Assembly (NCBI GenBank): GCA_035551355.1
Contig: DASZNF010000011.1
Location: forward strand, 1 to 64,000
Direction: 5' to 3'
DNA: 64,000 nt
Source: DATATV01 sp035551355
GTDB taxonomy: Bacteria > Actinomycetota > Actinomycetes > Mycobacteriales > Pseudonocardiaceae
Below, piece by piece: positions 17,079-24,304 of the stretch. Position numbers and translations under genes: made by a program. The notes below the pieces were generated by a model, which saw nothing but the letters and a program-made list of their open reading frames with translations, was not told where the DNA came from and did no database searches. Position 1 is the stretch's first letter; each line of letters starts with the position of its first letter.

Positions 17079-17291
17079 GGGGGCGCCTTTCACAATGCGT
17101 GGGGTGGGAGCGCGGACCACGCTCGGACCGCGATGGGTCCGCACTGACCGGCCACGACGGTGTGCCCGGCCCACGCGGGAGTGTATCCACGTCCGACAGA
17201 TTCACGTGTCATGGGTTCACCTGGCGGGAATGCGCACGACACGGGCCTGTCATCAGGGACGACCTCGGCGCCGGTGTCTCACCCGGTTGGA

Positions 17292-17351
17292 TCACCGGAG
17301 TTCCGGCCGGGTCACCGGACTTCCGGCTAGGTCACCGGAGCTCCGGCCGGG
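17292..17351. repeat. Three tandem copies of a 20-bp unit
   Basis: Units at 17292-17311, 17312-17331 and 17332-17351 follow TCACCGGAGTTCCGGCCGGG with two to four changes each, plus a partial fourth. They sit between the DUF397 gene end and the serA upstream region. The core CCGGA-N-TCCGG is itself nearly palindromic. Confidence 0.75.
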
Positions 17352-17365
17352 TCACCGGGTTCGGC

Positions 17366-17668
17366 TCACCAGGGTTCGTCGAACTCGCCGTCCTTGGCGC
17401 CCTTGACGAAGGCGTCCCACTCGGCCTCGGTGAACACCAGCACGGTGTCCTCCGGTCCGGTGAACTTGGAATTGCGCATCGCGATGTAGGTCTTGCCGTC
17501 GGAATGCGGGACGAAGGCCACCTCGACGTATTCCCCCTCGGCGTCCTCCGGGTCGCCCGCCCGCTGCCACTCGGCGCCGGTCAGGTCCAGGCTGCCGCGG
17601 ACATGGGCCTTGTCGTCGTAGATCGGCGCGCTGGCCGTGGTCGCGTCACCGGTCTGGTCCTCACTCAT
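17366..17668 (-). CDS. DUF397-family protein
   Basis: 100 residues. The C-terminal two thirds match DUF397: a Trp-containing start (LTGAEWQRAGD), EYVEVAFVP, then MRNSKFTGPEDTVLVFTEAEWDAFVKGAKDGEFD. The family pairs with XRE/DUF5753 regulators in actinomycetes (WhiJ-like systems) and probably modulates them. ATG 17668. It lies 20 bases after the 86-residue gene and divergent from the XRE gene. A second DUF397 gene lies on the other side, so the regulator is flanked by two. Confidence 0.85.
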   Translation of the reverse strand: MSEDQTGDATTASAPIYDDKAHVRGSLDLTGAEWQRAGDPEDAEGEYVEVAFVPHSDGKTYIAMRNSKFTGPEDTVLVFTEAEWDAFVKGAKDGEFDEPW

Positions 17669-17688
17669 GGGCCAGACGATACCGCTGA

Positions 17689-17949
17689 TCAGCGGTCGAG
17701 TGGTTCCAGCCGAGCCGCACCGAGGCGTTGGTGGGTGGCCAGGATCTGTTCGGCGGAGTCGGAAATCCAGGGGACGCGTTCCCTCGGGTCGTAGAGAATC
17801 GCGCCGCCCTCGGGGAAGTCCATGATCCAGCCGAGGAACGGGCCGCCGCCGTGCAGCACGCCGTACAGGGCGTAGATGTCCGGCCGTAGGTAGACCGCGT
17901 CCTCCTGCATCGCAGAAAACAACGCGCCGAGCTCCGCATTCTCGATCAT
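17689..17949 (-). CDS. Small hypothetical protein in XRE/DUF397 module
   Basis: 86 residues of no family I recognise. It is mixed acidic and aromatic (LHGGGPFLGWIMDFPEGGAI), with no signal peptide or membrane segment, so cytosolic. ATG 17949 follows GAGGAGCGGTC; an in-frame ATG at 17997 (MAAETLCVQQ) is possible but lacks a site. It is the first gene of a probable two-gene unit with the downstream DUF397 gene. It is divergent from the XRE regulator across a perfect inverted repeat, so probably a member of the same regulatory set. Confidence 0.75.
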   Translation of the reverse strand: MIENAELGALFSAMQEDAVYLRPDIYALYGVLHGGGPFLGWIMDFPEGGAILYDPRERVPWISDSAEQILATHQRLGAARLEPLDR

Positions 17950-18004
17950 GACCGCTCCTCGCTGGACTTGTTGTACACACAGTGTTTCGGCTGCCATGAG
18001 AACT

Positions 18005-18030
18005 AACAATCGCTCGTATGAGCGATTGTT
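18005..18030. promoter_or_regulatory. 26-bp perfect operator-like inverted repeat
   Basis: Arms AACAATCGCTC (18005-18015) and GAGCGATTGTT (18020-18030) are perfectly complementary around GTAT. It lies between the divergent 86-residue gene and the XRE gene, and the right arm overlaps the XRE -35. Very likely the binding site of the XRE protein. Confidence 0.75.
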
Positions 18031-18053
18031 TTTGCAGTTCAGAGCGGTAAATT
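18026..18053 (+). promoter_or_regulatory. Candidate promoter of the XRE gene
   Basis: TTGTTT (18026-18031) and TAAATT (18048-18053), spacer 16 bp; the -10 ends 6 bases before the ATG at 18060, so the transcript would be leaderless. The -35 is inside the inverted repeat, implying autoregulation. Confidence 0.6.
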
Positions 18054-18059
18054 GTTGGC

Positions 18060-18911
18060 ATGGCCGACAACAAGCCGACGCCGAAGTCCCGGGGTCTGGG
18101 CGCCGCTCTCCGCGAGTCGCGCAAGGCGCGCGCACTGACCCTGCGGGAGCTGGCCGACAAGATCGACCGGGACTACACGATGATTTCCCGTTGGGAGACA
18201 GGCGACAAGGTCCCGACAATCGCGCAGGTAGCCCAGATTCTGAACGCGCTGGAGGTCACCGGAGACCGCTACGACGACATCATCGCGCTGGCCGAACGGC
18301 CCTTCGATCCGCAGTGGCTGGCCACCGGTTTGCCAGGCCAGCAACAGCAGCTGACCACGCTGTTGGAGTACGAGAGCATGGCGACCCGGTTCGTCAGCGT
18401 GTCGCCGTTGCTGATCCCCGGCATGCTGCAAACCGCCGACTACGTCCGGGCCATGATGCGCGCGGGCAAAGTGCCGGCCATCGAACTCGAACAACGGGTC
18501 GCGGTCCGGCTCGGCCGACGGGACATGCTGACCAGGACCAGACCGGCGCAGCTCACCGCGATAATCGGCGAGGCCGCGCTGCGCGGCCGGATCGGCGGCC
18601 CGGAGATCATGCTCGACCAGCTGCGGCACCTGCTGATCATGAACAAGCTGCTCACCGTGGACGTGTTCGTGCTGCCCATCGCCACCGACTGGCATCCCGC
18701 GCTGGAAGGCCCGTTCAGCATGATCGACTGCATCGACGGCAGCAACATCGTGCACATCGAGAACCGGCGCTCCGGGATCTTCCTCCACGAGGATGACGAC
18801 GTCGACATTTATCGGGAGGCAGTGCCCGCGATCCTGGCCGAAGCTATGACACTGGAGGAGTCGATCGAGCGGATCGAGCTCGAGATCGCGGAGTTGGAGA
18901 GGTTCGGATGA
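18060..18911 (+). CDS. XRE-family regulator with DUF5753 domain
   Basis: 283 residues. A helix-turn-helix spans residues about 13-75 (LGAALRESRKARALTLRELA, then RDYTMISRWETGDKVPT). The C-terminal DUF5753 ligand/partner domain runs from about 90 to 278 (LEYESMATRFVSVSPLLIPG, LQTADYVRAMMRAG, IHIENRRSGIFLHEDDDVD region). This architecture is abundant in morphologically complex actinomycetes, where such proteins pair with DUF397 partners. The stop overlaps the start of a DUF397 gene (ATGA, 18908-18911), so the two are translationally coupled. Probably autoregulated through the adjacent inverted repeat. Confidence 0.92.
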   Translation: MADNKPTPKSRGLGAALRESRKARALTLRELADKIDRDYTMISRWETGDKVPTIAQVAQILNALEVTGDRYDDIIALAERPFDPQWLATGLPGQQQQLTTLLEYESMATRFVSVSPLLIPGMLQTADYVRAMMRAGKVPAIELEQRVAVRLGRRDMLTRTRPAQLTAIIGEAALRGRIGGPEIMLDQLRHLLIMNKLLTVDVFVLPIATDWHPALEGPFSMIDCIDGSNIVHIENRRSGIFLHEDDDVDIYREAVPAILAEAMTLEESIERIELEIAELERFG

Positions 18912-19081
18912 ACACTGGTCCCCACCGCTGGAAGAAGTCCAGCAAGAGCACGAACACCGACAACTGTGTGGAACTCGCCCACACCCTCGACCGGGTGCGC
19001 GACAGCAAGAACCCGGCAGGCCCGGCCCTGGCCGTCAACCTGTCCCCCCTGCTGGCCGCCATCAAAACCGGCCACATCTGA
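18908..19081 (+). CDS. Short DUF397 protein coupled to the XRE regulator
   Basis: 57 residues: it starts MNTGPHRWKKSSKSTNTDN, then CVELAHTLDRVRDSKNPAGP and a Leu/Ala-rich end. The W-K-KSS…NCVE…VRDSKNP pattern is the core of DUF397. It overlaps the XRE stop by ATGA. A 14-bp tandem duplication begins within its last codons and places a second TGA in frame immediately downstream. Function is inferred as partner or antagonist of the XRE protein, by analogy with WhiJ-type loci. Confidence 0.85.
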   Translation: MNTGPHRWKKSSKSTNTDNCVELAHTLDRVRDSKNPAGPALAVNLSPLLAAIKTGHI

Positions 19082-19101
19082 CCGGCCACATCTGACCGGC
19101 C
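19067..19101. repeat. 14-bp tandem duplication across the DUF397 stop codon
   Basis: ACCGGCCACATCTG occurs at 19067-19080 and 19081-19094, followed by a 7-base partial copy. The TGA stop is formed across the unit boundary. Confidence 0.85.
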
Positions 19102-19112
19102 GAGCGAAAAAC

Positions 19113-19151
19113 GGGTGGTGCGACCGGTCGAGAACACCAGTCGCACCACCC
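19113..19151. terminator. Bidirectional terminator between DUF397 and ilvC
   Basis: Perfect 12-bp stem (19113-19124 with 19140-19151) between the convergent ends of the DUF397 gene (19081) and ilvC (19171). Confidence 0.75.
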
Positions 19152-19170
19152 GGGGTGGAAAGCAGAGAAA

Positions 19171-20184
19171 TCAGGCCGTCTCGGTGATGGGACGGTCGAC
19201 CCAGGACATCAGGCCGCGCAGCTTCTTGCCGACCTCCTCGATCGGGTGCTGCTGGCCCTGCTCCCGCAGCTTGGTGAAGTTGGGCCGGCCGTTGTCGTCC
19301 TCGGCCACCCATTCCTTGGCGAACCGGCCGTCCTGGATCTCGTCCAGGATCTTGCGCATCTCCGCCTTGGTCTGATCGGTGACGATCCGCGGCCCGCGGG
19401 TCAGGTCGCCGTACTCGGCGGTGTCACTGCACGAGTAACGCTGCCGCGCGATGCCGCCCTCGTAGATCAAGTCGACGATCAGCTTCAGCTCGTGCAGCAC
19501 CTCGAAGTAGGCGATCTCGGGCTGGTAGCCGGCCTCGGTCAGGGTCTCGAACCCGGCCTGGATCAGCGCCGAGGTGCCACCGCACAGCACCGCCTGCTCG
19601 CCGAACAGGTCGGTCTCGGTCTCCTCGGTGAACGTGGTCTTGATGGTGCCCGCCCGGGTGCCACCGATGCCCTTGGAGTAGGACAGGCCCAGCGCCAGCG
19701 CGTTGCCGGAGGCGTCCTTGTCCACCGCGACCAGGTTCGGCACGCCCTTGCCGTCCACGAACTGACGGCGCACCAGGTGACCCGGGCCCTTCGGGGCGAC
19801 CAGCACCACGTCCACGCCCTCCGGCGGGGTGATGTAGCCGTAGCGGATGTTGAAGCCATGACTGAAGAACAGCGCGTCACCGGGCTTGAGATTGGGCTTG
19901 ATGTCGTTGGCGTACAGGGTGCGCTGCACCGTGTCCGGGGCCTGGATGGTGATCAGGTCGGCCTCGGCCGCGGCCTCGGCCGGAGTGAGTACCCGCAGGC
20001 CCTCCTCCTCGGCCTTGGCCCGGGACTTGGACCCCTCGGGCAGGCCGACCCGCACGTCCACGCCGGAGTCGCGCAGGCTCAGCGCGTGCGCGTGGCCCTG
20101 GCTGCCATAGCCGATCACGGCGACCTTGCGGCCCTGGATGATGCCGAGGTCGGCGTCGTCGTCGTAGAAGATCTCGGCGCTCAT
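19171..20184 (-). CDS. ilvC: Ketol-acid reductoisomerase
   Basis: 337 residues, class I KARI. The NADPH fold is VAVIGYGSQGHAHALSLRDS, and KGPGHLVRRQF plus ETETDLFGEQAVLCGG carry metal and substrate residues. It isomerises and reduces acetolactate and acetohydroxybutyrate. The start ATG 20184 gives MSAEIFYDDDADL, the family N-terminus; the upstream GGAG is rather distant. It is last in ilvBNC, 36 bases after ilvN. Confidence 0.96.
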   Translation of the reverse strand: MSAEIFYDDDADLGIIQGRKVAVIGYGSQGHAHALSLRDSGVDVRVGLPEGSKSRAKAEEEGLRVLTPAEAAAEADLITIQAPDTVQRTLYANDIKPNLKPGDALFFSHGFNIRYGYITPPEGVDVVLVAPKGPGHLVRRQFVDGKGVPNLVAVDKDASGNALALGLSYSKGIGGTRAGTIKTTFTEETETDLFGEQAVLCGGTSALIQAGFETLTEAGYQPEIAYFEVLHELKLIVDLIYEGGIARQRYSCSDTAEYGDLTRGPRIVTDQTKAEMRKILDEIQDGRFAKEWVAEDDNGRPNFTKLREQGQQHPIEEVGKKLRGLMSWVDRPITETA

Positions 20185-20220
20185 TGGATTCAGATACTCC
20201 TCAATGGATTCACACAACAA

Positions 20221-20727
20221 TTAACGAACTGCGGTCGCGGTGATCGAGCGAGGTCCACGACCGACGGCGACCATCCCCGACTGGACCATTTCCCGGACGC
20301 CGAACGGTTCCAGCATGCGCAGCAGCGCGTCCAGCTTGTCCGCGGTGCCGGTGGCCTCGACGGTCAGCGACTCGGGCGCCGCGTCGACCACCTTGGCCCG
20401 GAACATCTGCACGGTCTCCAGCACCTGGCTGCGCACCGACGCATCCGCGCGCACCTTCACCAGGAGCAGTTCGCGCTGCACCGAGGCGTCCGGGTCCAAC
20501 TCCACGATCTTGATGACGTTGATCAGCTTGTTGAGCTGTTTGGTGACCTGTTCGAGCGGTAGCTCGTCGACAGAAACCACGATCGTCATCCTGGACACAT
20601 CGGGATGCTCGGTCGGTCCGACCGCGAGCGACTCGATGTTGAATCCCCGCCGGGAGAACAGCCCGGCGACCCTGGCCAGCACACCGGGCCGGTTCTCGGT
20701 CAGCACGCTCAACGTGTGTCTGGTCAT
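20221..20727 (-). CDS. ilvN: Acetolactate synthase regulatory subunit
   Basis: 168 residues. An N-terminal ACT domain (HTLSVLTENRPGVLARVAGL through about residue 80) binds the feedback effector valine in this family, followed by the ALS small-subunit C-terminal domain (residues 85-160). It stabilises and regulates IlvB. It starts three bases after the ilvB stop and is followed by ilvC, matching the actinobacterial ilvBNC operon. Confidence 0.96.
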   Translation of the reverse strand: MTRHTLSVLTENRPGVLARVAGLFSRRGFNIESLAVGPTEHPDVSRMTIVVSVDELPLEQVTKQLNKLINVIKIVELDPDASVQRELLLVKVRADASVRSQVLETVQMFRAKVVDAAPESLTVEATGTADKLDALLRMLEPFGVREMVQSGMVAVGRGPRSITATAVR

Positions 20728-20730
20728 GTC

Positions 20731-22572
20731 TCAGGCCTCGTCCTCGTCGTACAGCGGCCGGATGTCCCGGGCGGCCATGATCTGGCTGTTGCCGGTGCCC
20801 GAGGCCACCATCGGCCACACCTGGGCATCCTTGCCCACCACGAAATCGATGACCACCGGTCGGTCGTTGATCTCCATGGCCTTGCGGATCGTGGAGTCCA
20901 CGTCCTCTTTGGACTCACAGCGTAGTCCGGCGCAGCCCAGCGCCTCGGCCAGCAGCACGAAGTCCGGGATGCGGTGCTTGTGCGTGCCCAGGTCGGTGTG
21001 CGAGTAGCGGCCCTCGTAGAACAGGTTCTGCCACTGCCGCACCATGCCCAGATTGCCGTTGTTCATCACGGCGACCTTGATCGGCGCGCCCTCGATGGCG
21101 CAGGTGGCCAGTTCCTGATTGGTCATCTGGAAACAGCCGTCCCCGTCGATCGCCCAGACCGGGGTGTCCGGCCGGCCGAACTTGGCGCCCATCGCGGCGG
21201 GCACCGCGAAGCCCATCGTGCCCAGGCCGCCGGAGTTGATCCAGGTCCTCGGGTTCTCGTAGCCGATGAACTGGGCCGCCCACATCTGGTGCTGCCCGAC
21301 ACCCGCGGTGTACACCGCGTCCGGACCGACCAGCGCGCCGATCCGCTCGATCACGAACTGCGGGGCCAGCGTGCCGTCCGTCGGCCACTCGTAGCCAAGC
21401 GGGAAGGTCTCGGTGAACTGGTCCAGCTGACTCCACCACTTCGCCAGGTCGGCGACCTCGCCGGTCTCCCGCTCGGCCCGCACCGCGGCGACCAGATCGG
21501 TGAGGATCTCCTTGCAGTCGCCCACGATCGGCACGTCCGCGTGCCGGTTCTTGGAGATCTCGGCCGGGTCGATGTCGGCGTGCACCACGCGCGCGTCGGG
21601 CGCGAAGGTGGACAGCTGGCCGGTGACCCGGTCGTCGAACCGGGCGCCCAGCGTGATCAGCAGGTCCGCGCGCTGCATCGCGGCCACCGCGGACACCGAG
21701 CCGTGCATGCCGGGCATGCCGAGGTGCTGACGGTGCGAGTCAGGGAACGCGCCCCGGGCCATCAGCGTGGTGACCACCGGGATCCCGGTCAGCTCGGCCA
21801 GTTCCAGCAGCTCGGCGTGCGCGCCGGACTTGATCACGCCGCCGCCGACGTAGAGCACCGGGCGGCGGGCCGCGGTGATCATCTTGGCCGCCTCGCGGAC
21901 CTGCTTGCCGTGCGGGCGGGTGGTCGGCCGGTACCCGGGCAGGTGCATCTCCGGCGGCCACTGGAACGAGGTCATGGCCTGCTGGACGTCCTTGGGGATG
22001 TCCACCAGCACCGGGCCGGGCCGGCCGGTGGAGGCCACGTAGAACGCCTCGGCGATGGTGCGCGGGATCTCGGCCGGGTCGTGGACCATGAAGTTGTGCT
22101 TGGTGACCGGCATGGTGATGCCGCAGATGTCGGCTTCCTGGAAACCGTCGGTGCCGATCAGCGGCTGCGCGACCTGCCCGGTGATGGCCACCACCGGAAC
22201 CGAGTCCATGTAGGCGTCGGCCAGCGGGGTGACCAGGTTGGTCGCGCCCGGACCGGAGGTCGCCACGCACACCCCGACCTTGCCGGTGGCCTGGGCGTAG
22301 CCGGTGGCCGCGTGGCCTGCGCCCTGCTCGTGCCGGACCAGTACGTGGCGCACCTTGGTGGAGTCGAGGAGCGCGTCGTAGGCGGGCATGATCGTGCCGC
22401 CCGGAATACCGAACGCCACCTCGCAGCCGATCGCCTCAAGCGAGCGGACCAGGGATTGCGCGCCGGTCACGCGGACCGGGGCGCCCGTTGGAGGGGTGGG
22501 CTTGGGCCGAGCACCCGACGGCGGCTGCGGAGCCCCGTGCGGTGGGGTCGGCCGCGGCGTTGCGGTGGTCAT
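20731..22572 (-). CDS. ilvB: Acetolactate synthase catalytic subunit
   Basis: 613 residues, a thiamine-diphosphate enzyme making acetolactate and acetohydroxybutyrate. After a Pro-rich N-terminal extension of about 35 residues come the catalytic Glu segment RHEQGAGHAATGYAQ, the FAD-domain region GARFDDRVTGQL and the ThDP/Mg motif GDGCFQMTNQELATC…NN. ATG 22572 lies 40 bases after a U-tract terminator in the leader. The operon ilvB-ilvN-ilvC is therefore under attenuation control with an Ile/Leu/Val leader peptide. Confidence 0.97.
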   Translation of the reverse strand: MTTATPRPTPPHGAPQPPSGARPKPTPPTGAPVRVTGAQSLVRSLEAIGCEVAFGIPGGTIMPAYDALLDSTKVRHVLVRHEQGAGHAATGYAQATGKVGVCVATSGPGATNLVTPLADAYMDSVPVVAITGQVAQPLIGTDGFQEADICGITMPVTKHNFMVHDPAEIPRTIAEAFYVASTGRPGPVLVDIPKDVQQAMTSFQWPPEMHLPGYRPTTRPHGKQVREAAKMITAARRPVLYVGGGVIKSGAHAELLELAELTGIPVVTTLMARGAFPDSHRQHLGMPGMHGSVSAVAAMQRADLLITLGARFDDRVTGQLSTFAPDARVVHADIDPAEISKNRHADVPIVGDCKEILTDLVAAVRAERETGEVADLAKWWSQLDQFTETFPLGYEWPTDGTLAPQFVIERIGALVGPDAVYTAGVGQHQMWAAQFIGYENPRTWINSGGLGTMGFAVPAAMGAKFGRPDTPVWAIDGDGCFQMTNQELATCAIEGAPIKVAVMNNGNLGMVRQWQNLFYEGRYSHTDLGTHKHRIPDFVLLAEALGCAGLRCESKEDVDSTIRKAMEINDRPVVIDFVVGKDAQVWPMVASGTGNSQIMAARDIRPLYDEDEA

Positions 22573-22611
22573 CAGTTTCGCCTCGCGGTCTGATGTGGGT
22601 TATCTGGGCAA

Positions 22612-22649
22612 CAAAAAACCCTCGCCGACCACTGTGGCCGTACGAGGGT
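22612..22649 (-). terminator. Attenuator terminator upstream of ilvB
   Basis: On the minus strand ACCCTCG (22643-22649) pairs with CGAGGGT (22618-22624), with an inner stem CGGCCAC/GTGGTCG, followed by TTTTTGTT. A clear intrinsic terminator between leader peptide and ilvB. Confidence 0.88.
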
Positions 22650-22689
22650 GGCGCGTCGACAAACCGAACTTCTCAGGCGTCGACGCGCC
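22650..22689 (-). promoter_or_regulatory. ilvB leader hairpin overlapping the leader peptide
   Basis: A perfect 11-bp stem pairs 22679-22689 (Gly-Arg-Val-Asp codons of the leader peptide) with 22650-22660. Same placement as in the cimA leader. Confidence 0.75.
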
Positions 22690-22720
22690 CGGGAAGTACG
22701 AGAATGCTGTTGCAGGACAT
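22673..22720 (-). CDS. Branched-chain leader peptide of ilvBNC
   Basis: A 15-residue ORF, MSCNSILVLPGRVDA, with Ile-Leu-Val-Leu in succession, the three end products of the pathway. It is followed by a hairpin and an intrinsic terminator before ilvB. The start has no Shine-Dalgarno but sits 6 bases after a -10 hexamer, so is probably leaderless. Attenuation by such leaders is known for ilvB operons in Actinobacteria; this copy has all expected parts. Confidence 0.88.
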   Translation of the reverse strand: MSCNSILVLPGRVDA

Positions 22721-22726
22721 GGAAGG

Positions 22727-22756
22727 AAGGTAGCCGCAGGCGCGTCCCGGCGTCAA
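22727..22756 (-). promoter_or_regulatory. ilvBNC promoter
   Basis: TTGACG (22751-22756), 18-bp spacer, TACCTT (22727-22732), then 6 bases to the leader ATG at 22720. Confidence 0.7.
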
Positions 22757-22850
22757 CCTGCCGGGATTGTGCTCCCACGGGGTGGACACCCGAACGGGTG
22801 ACGCCGACCCCGGTCGCGCCAGGTGGACGCCCACGGAGCACCATGACTGA

Positions 22851-23573
22851 GTGCCTGACCACACCGAGCCCGCGCCCGCCGAGACGGAGTCCACGGAGTC
22901 CTCCGCCGAGGAGGCGACGGCCACCGGAGAGGCGACGGCGACCGCTGCCGAGCCGGTCACGGCGGAGTCCGCCGAGCCGCCCGAGGAGAAGGCTGTGGCA
23001 CCCGAGGAGAAGGCTGCGGCGCCCGCTCGTCCCGCGATCAAGCTGCCCAGCCGCCTGGTGTTCAAGGTGCCGATGGTGGCGCTGGTGGTGCTGGCCTTCG
23101 TGGTGGTCTGCGAGTCCACGGTGGCGCTGGCCCTGCCCTGGTTCTCGCTGCTCTACCTGATCCCGCTGGTCGGCGCGGTGTGGGTGCTGCGCACCCGCAC
23201 CGTGATCGACTCCAGCGGGCTGCTGGTGCGCCGGATGTTCACCCGCCGCCTGCTGCCCTGGTCCGAGGTGGCCTCACTGCGGGTGCGGGAGGGCAAGTGG
23301 CTGGCCGCGGTGCTGGCCGACGGCTCCGAGGTGACGCTGCCCGAGGTGCGCACCCGGCACCTGCCGGTGCTCTCGCTGATCACCGGCGGCCGGATCGCCG
23401 ACCCGACCGAACCTGCTCAGGAAGCAACGCGCGAGCCGGAGAGCGACGATGCCGGAACAGACGATGCCGGAACAGCGGAAACCGGGACGCCGGCCGCCGC
23501 AGGGGAAGCGGCCGACGCCCCGGTCGAGGGGTCCGCGAAGCAGAGCGGGCGGACCAGCGATCAGCCGGTGTAG
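22851..23573 (+). CDS. PH-domain membrane protein (CFP-6/Rv3004-like)
   Basis: 240 residues. Residues 1-60 are acidic Glu/Ala/Thr-rich, two close hydrophobic segments follow (about 70-115), then a bacterial PH domain (about 116-180; RTRTVIDSSGLLVRRMFTRR, LPWSEVASLRV), and an acidic tail. The position beside ilvB matches Rv3004, the low-molecular-weight antigen CFP-6. GTG 22851 is the first codon of the frame; the ATG at 22843 is out of frame. The function of this group is unknown. The 3' end overlaps the convergent peptidase gene by 13 bases. Confidence 0.85.
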   Translation: MPDHTEPAPAETESTESSAEEATATGEATATAAEPVTAESAEPPEEKAVAPEEKAAAPARPAIKLPSRLVFKVPMVALVVLAFVVVCESTVALALPWFSLLYLIPLVGAVWVLRTRTVIDSSGLLVRRMFTRRLLPWSEVASLRVREGKWLAAVLADGSEVTLPEVRTRHLPVLSLITGGRIADPTEPAQEATREPESDDAGTDDAGTAETGTPAAAGEAADAPVEGSAKQSGRTSDQPV

Positions 23574-24304
23574 GAGTCGCTGAAGGAGTTCCCGCCGGAC
23601 GGCGCGGACGGCGTGTAGTACGTGGTGCCGTTCTGCACCAGATCAATGGCGTCCGAGCTGGTCAGGTTCGGGTTGGACCCGTTCTCGGTCAGGCCGGAGA
23701 AGGTCACCTTGGAGATGTCGGCCGGCTTGGCGATGCTGCCGTTGACCTCGGGCGCCTCCTGGATGTACTCCACCGAGTCGGCCGGGCCGGAGTAGCTCTT
23801 GCTGATGGAGTAGGACTTGCCGGTCGTGTTGTCGGTCAGCTTGATCGTCCACTTGCTGCTGCTCTTGGTAAGAGACCCGGTGATCGAGTCGCCGGGATGA
23901 ATGGTCAGGCTGGAGATCGGCGTTTCGGCCGCGGGCAGGATTTCCCACCACGCCTGGTATTCCGCGGTGCCGTTGATGTTGTCCTGCTCGGTTCCGGTCT
24001 GGATCAGGTTCGAGTTGTTGTACCCGTCGATGCCGACCCAGTCCGAGGAGTACTGGCTGCCCGAGCCGGTGGTCACCGTCGGCACGTTCCAGGTGGCCGT
24101 CGCCGAGGTGTAGCTGCCGGTTTCGGCGTAGCCCGACCAGTTGCTGGACTGCTGGGCGGACCGGGTGTGCGAGATCACGTGGTCGCGCGCGTTGGCCGTG
24201 GCCGAGTGGACCGAACCACTGCCATTGGCGGCCGGAGCGACGATCAGGGCCAGGCCGGCTGTGAATCCGACCGCGGCGACAGCGCGCAGGGACTTGTTTC
24301 CCAC
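23561..24304 (-). CDS. Secreted G1-family (eqolisin) glutamic peptidase
   Basis: 247 residues with a Sec signal peptide (residues 1 to about 29, NKSLRAVAAVGFTAGLALIV then APAANG). The mature part is a beta-sandwich like scytalidoglutamic peptidase: SNWSGYA at the start, WVGIDGYNN, the catalytic Gln in NLIQTGTEQ (Q102), AWWEILP, and the catalytic Glu in DSVEYIQEAP (E179). The family hydrolyses proteins at acid pH and is best known from fungi. GTG 24304 follows AAGGAGTAGCG. Ser/Thr/Asn-rich composition differs from neighbouring enzymes. Monocistronic; not part of the mycobacterial order. Confidence 0.88.
   Translation of the reverse strand: MGNKSLRAVAAVGFTAGLALIVAPAANGSGSVHSATANARDHVISHTRSAQQSSNWSGYAETGSYTSATATWNVPTVTTGSGSQYSSDWVGIDGYNNSNLIQTGTEQDNINGTAEYQAWWEILPAAETPISSLTIHPGDSITGSLTKSSSKWTIKLTDNTTGKSYSISKSYSGPADSVEYIQEAPEVNGSIAKPADISKVTFSGLTENGSNPNLTSSDAIDLVQNGTTYYTPSAPSGGNSFSDSYTG

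Noticed and set aside
17090..17212. A 40-codon ORF upstream of serA on the minus strand, with an AGGTG before its ATG
   Set aside because: It has only two Ser codons, no terminator and no recognisable leader features. A folded region (CGGACC…GGTCCG) exists, but evidence for a leader peptide is too weak.
17292..17351. Short regularly spaced repeats resembling a CRISPR array
   Set aside because: Units abut without unique spacers and are only 20 bp; there are no cas genes in the window.
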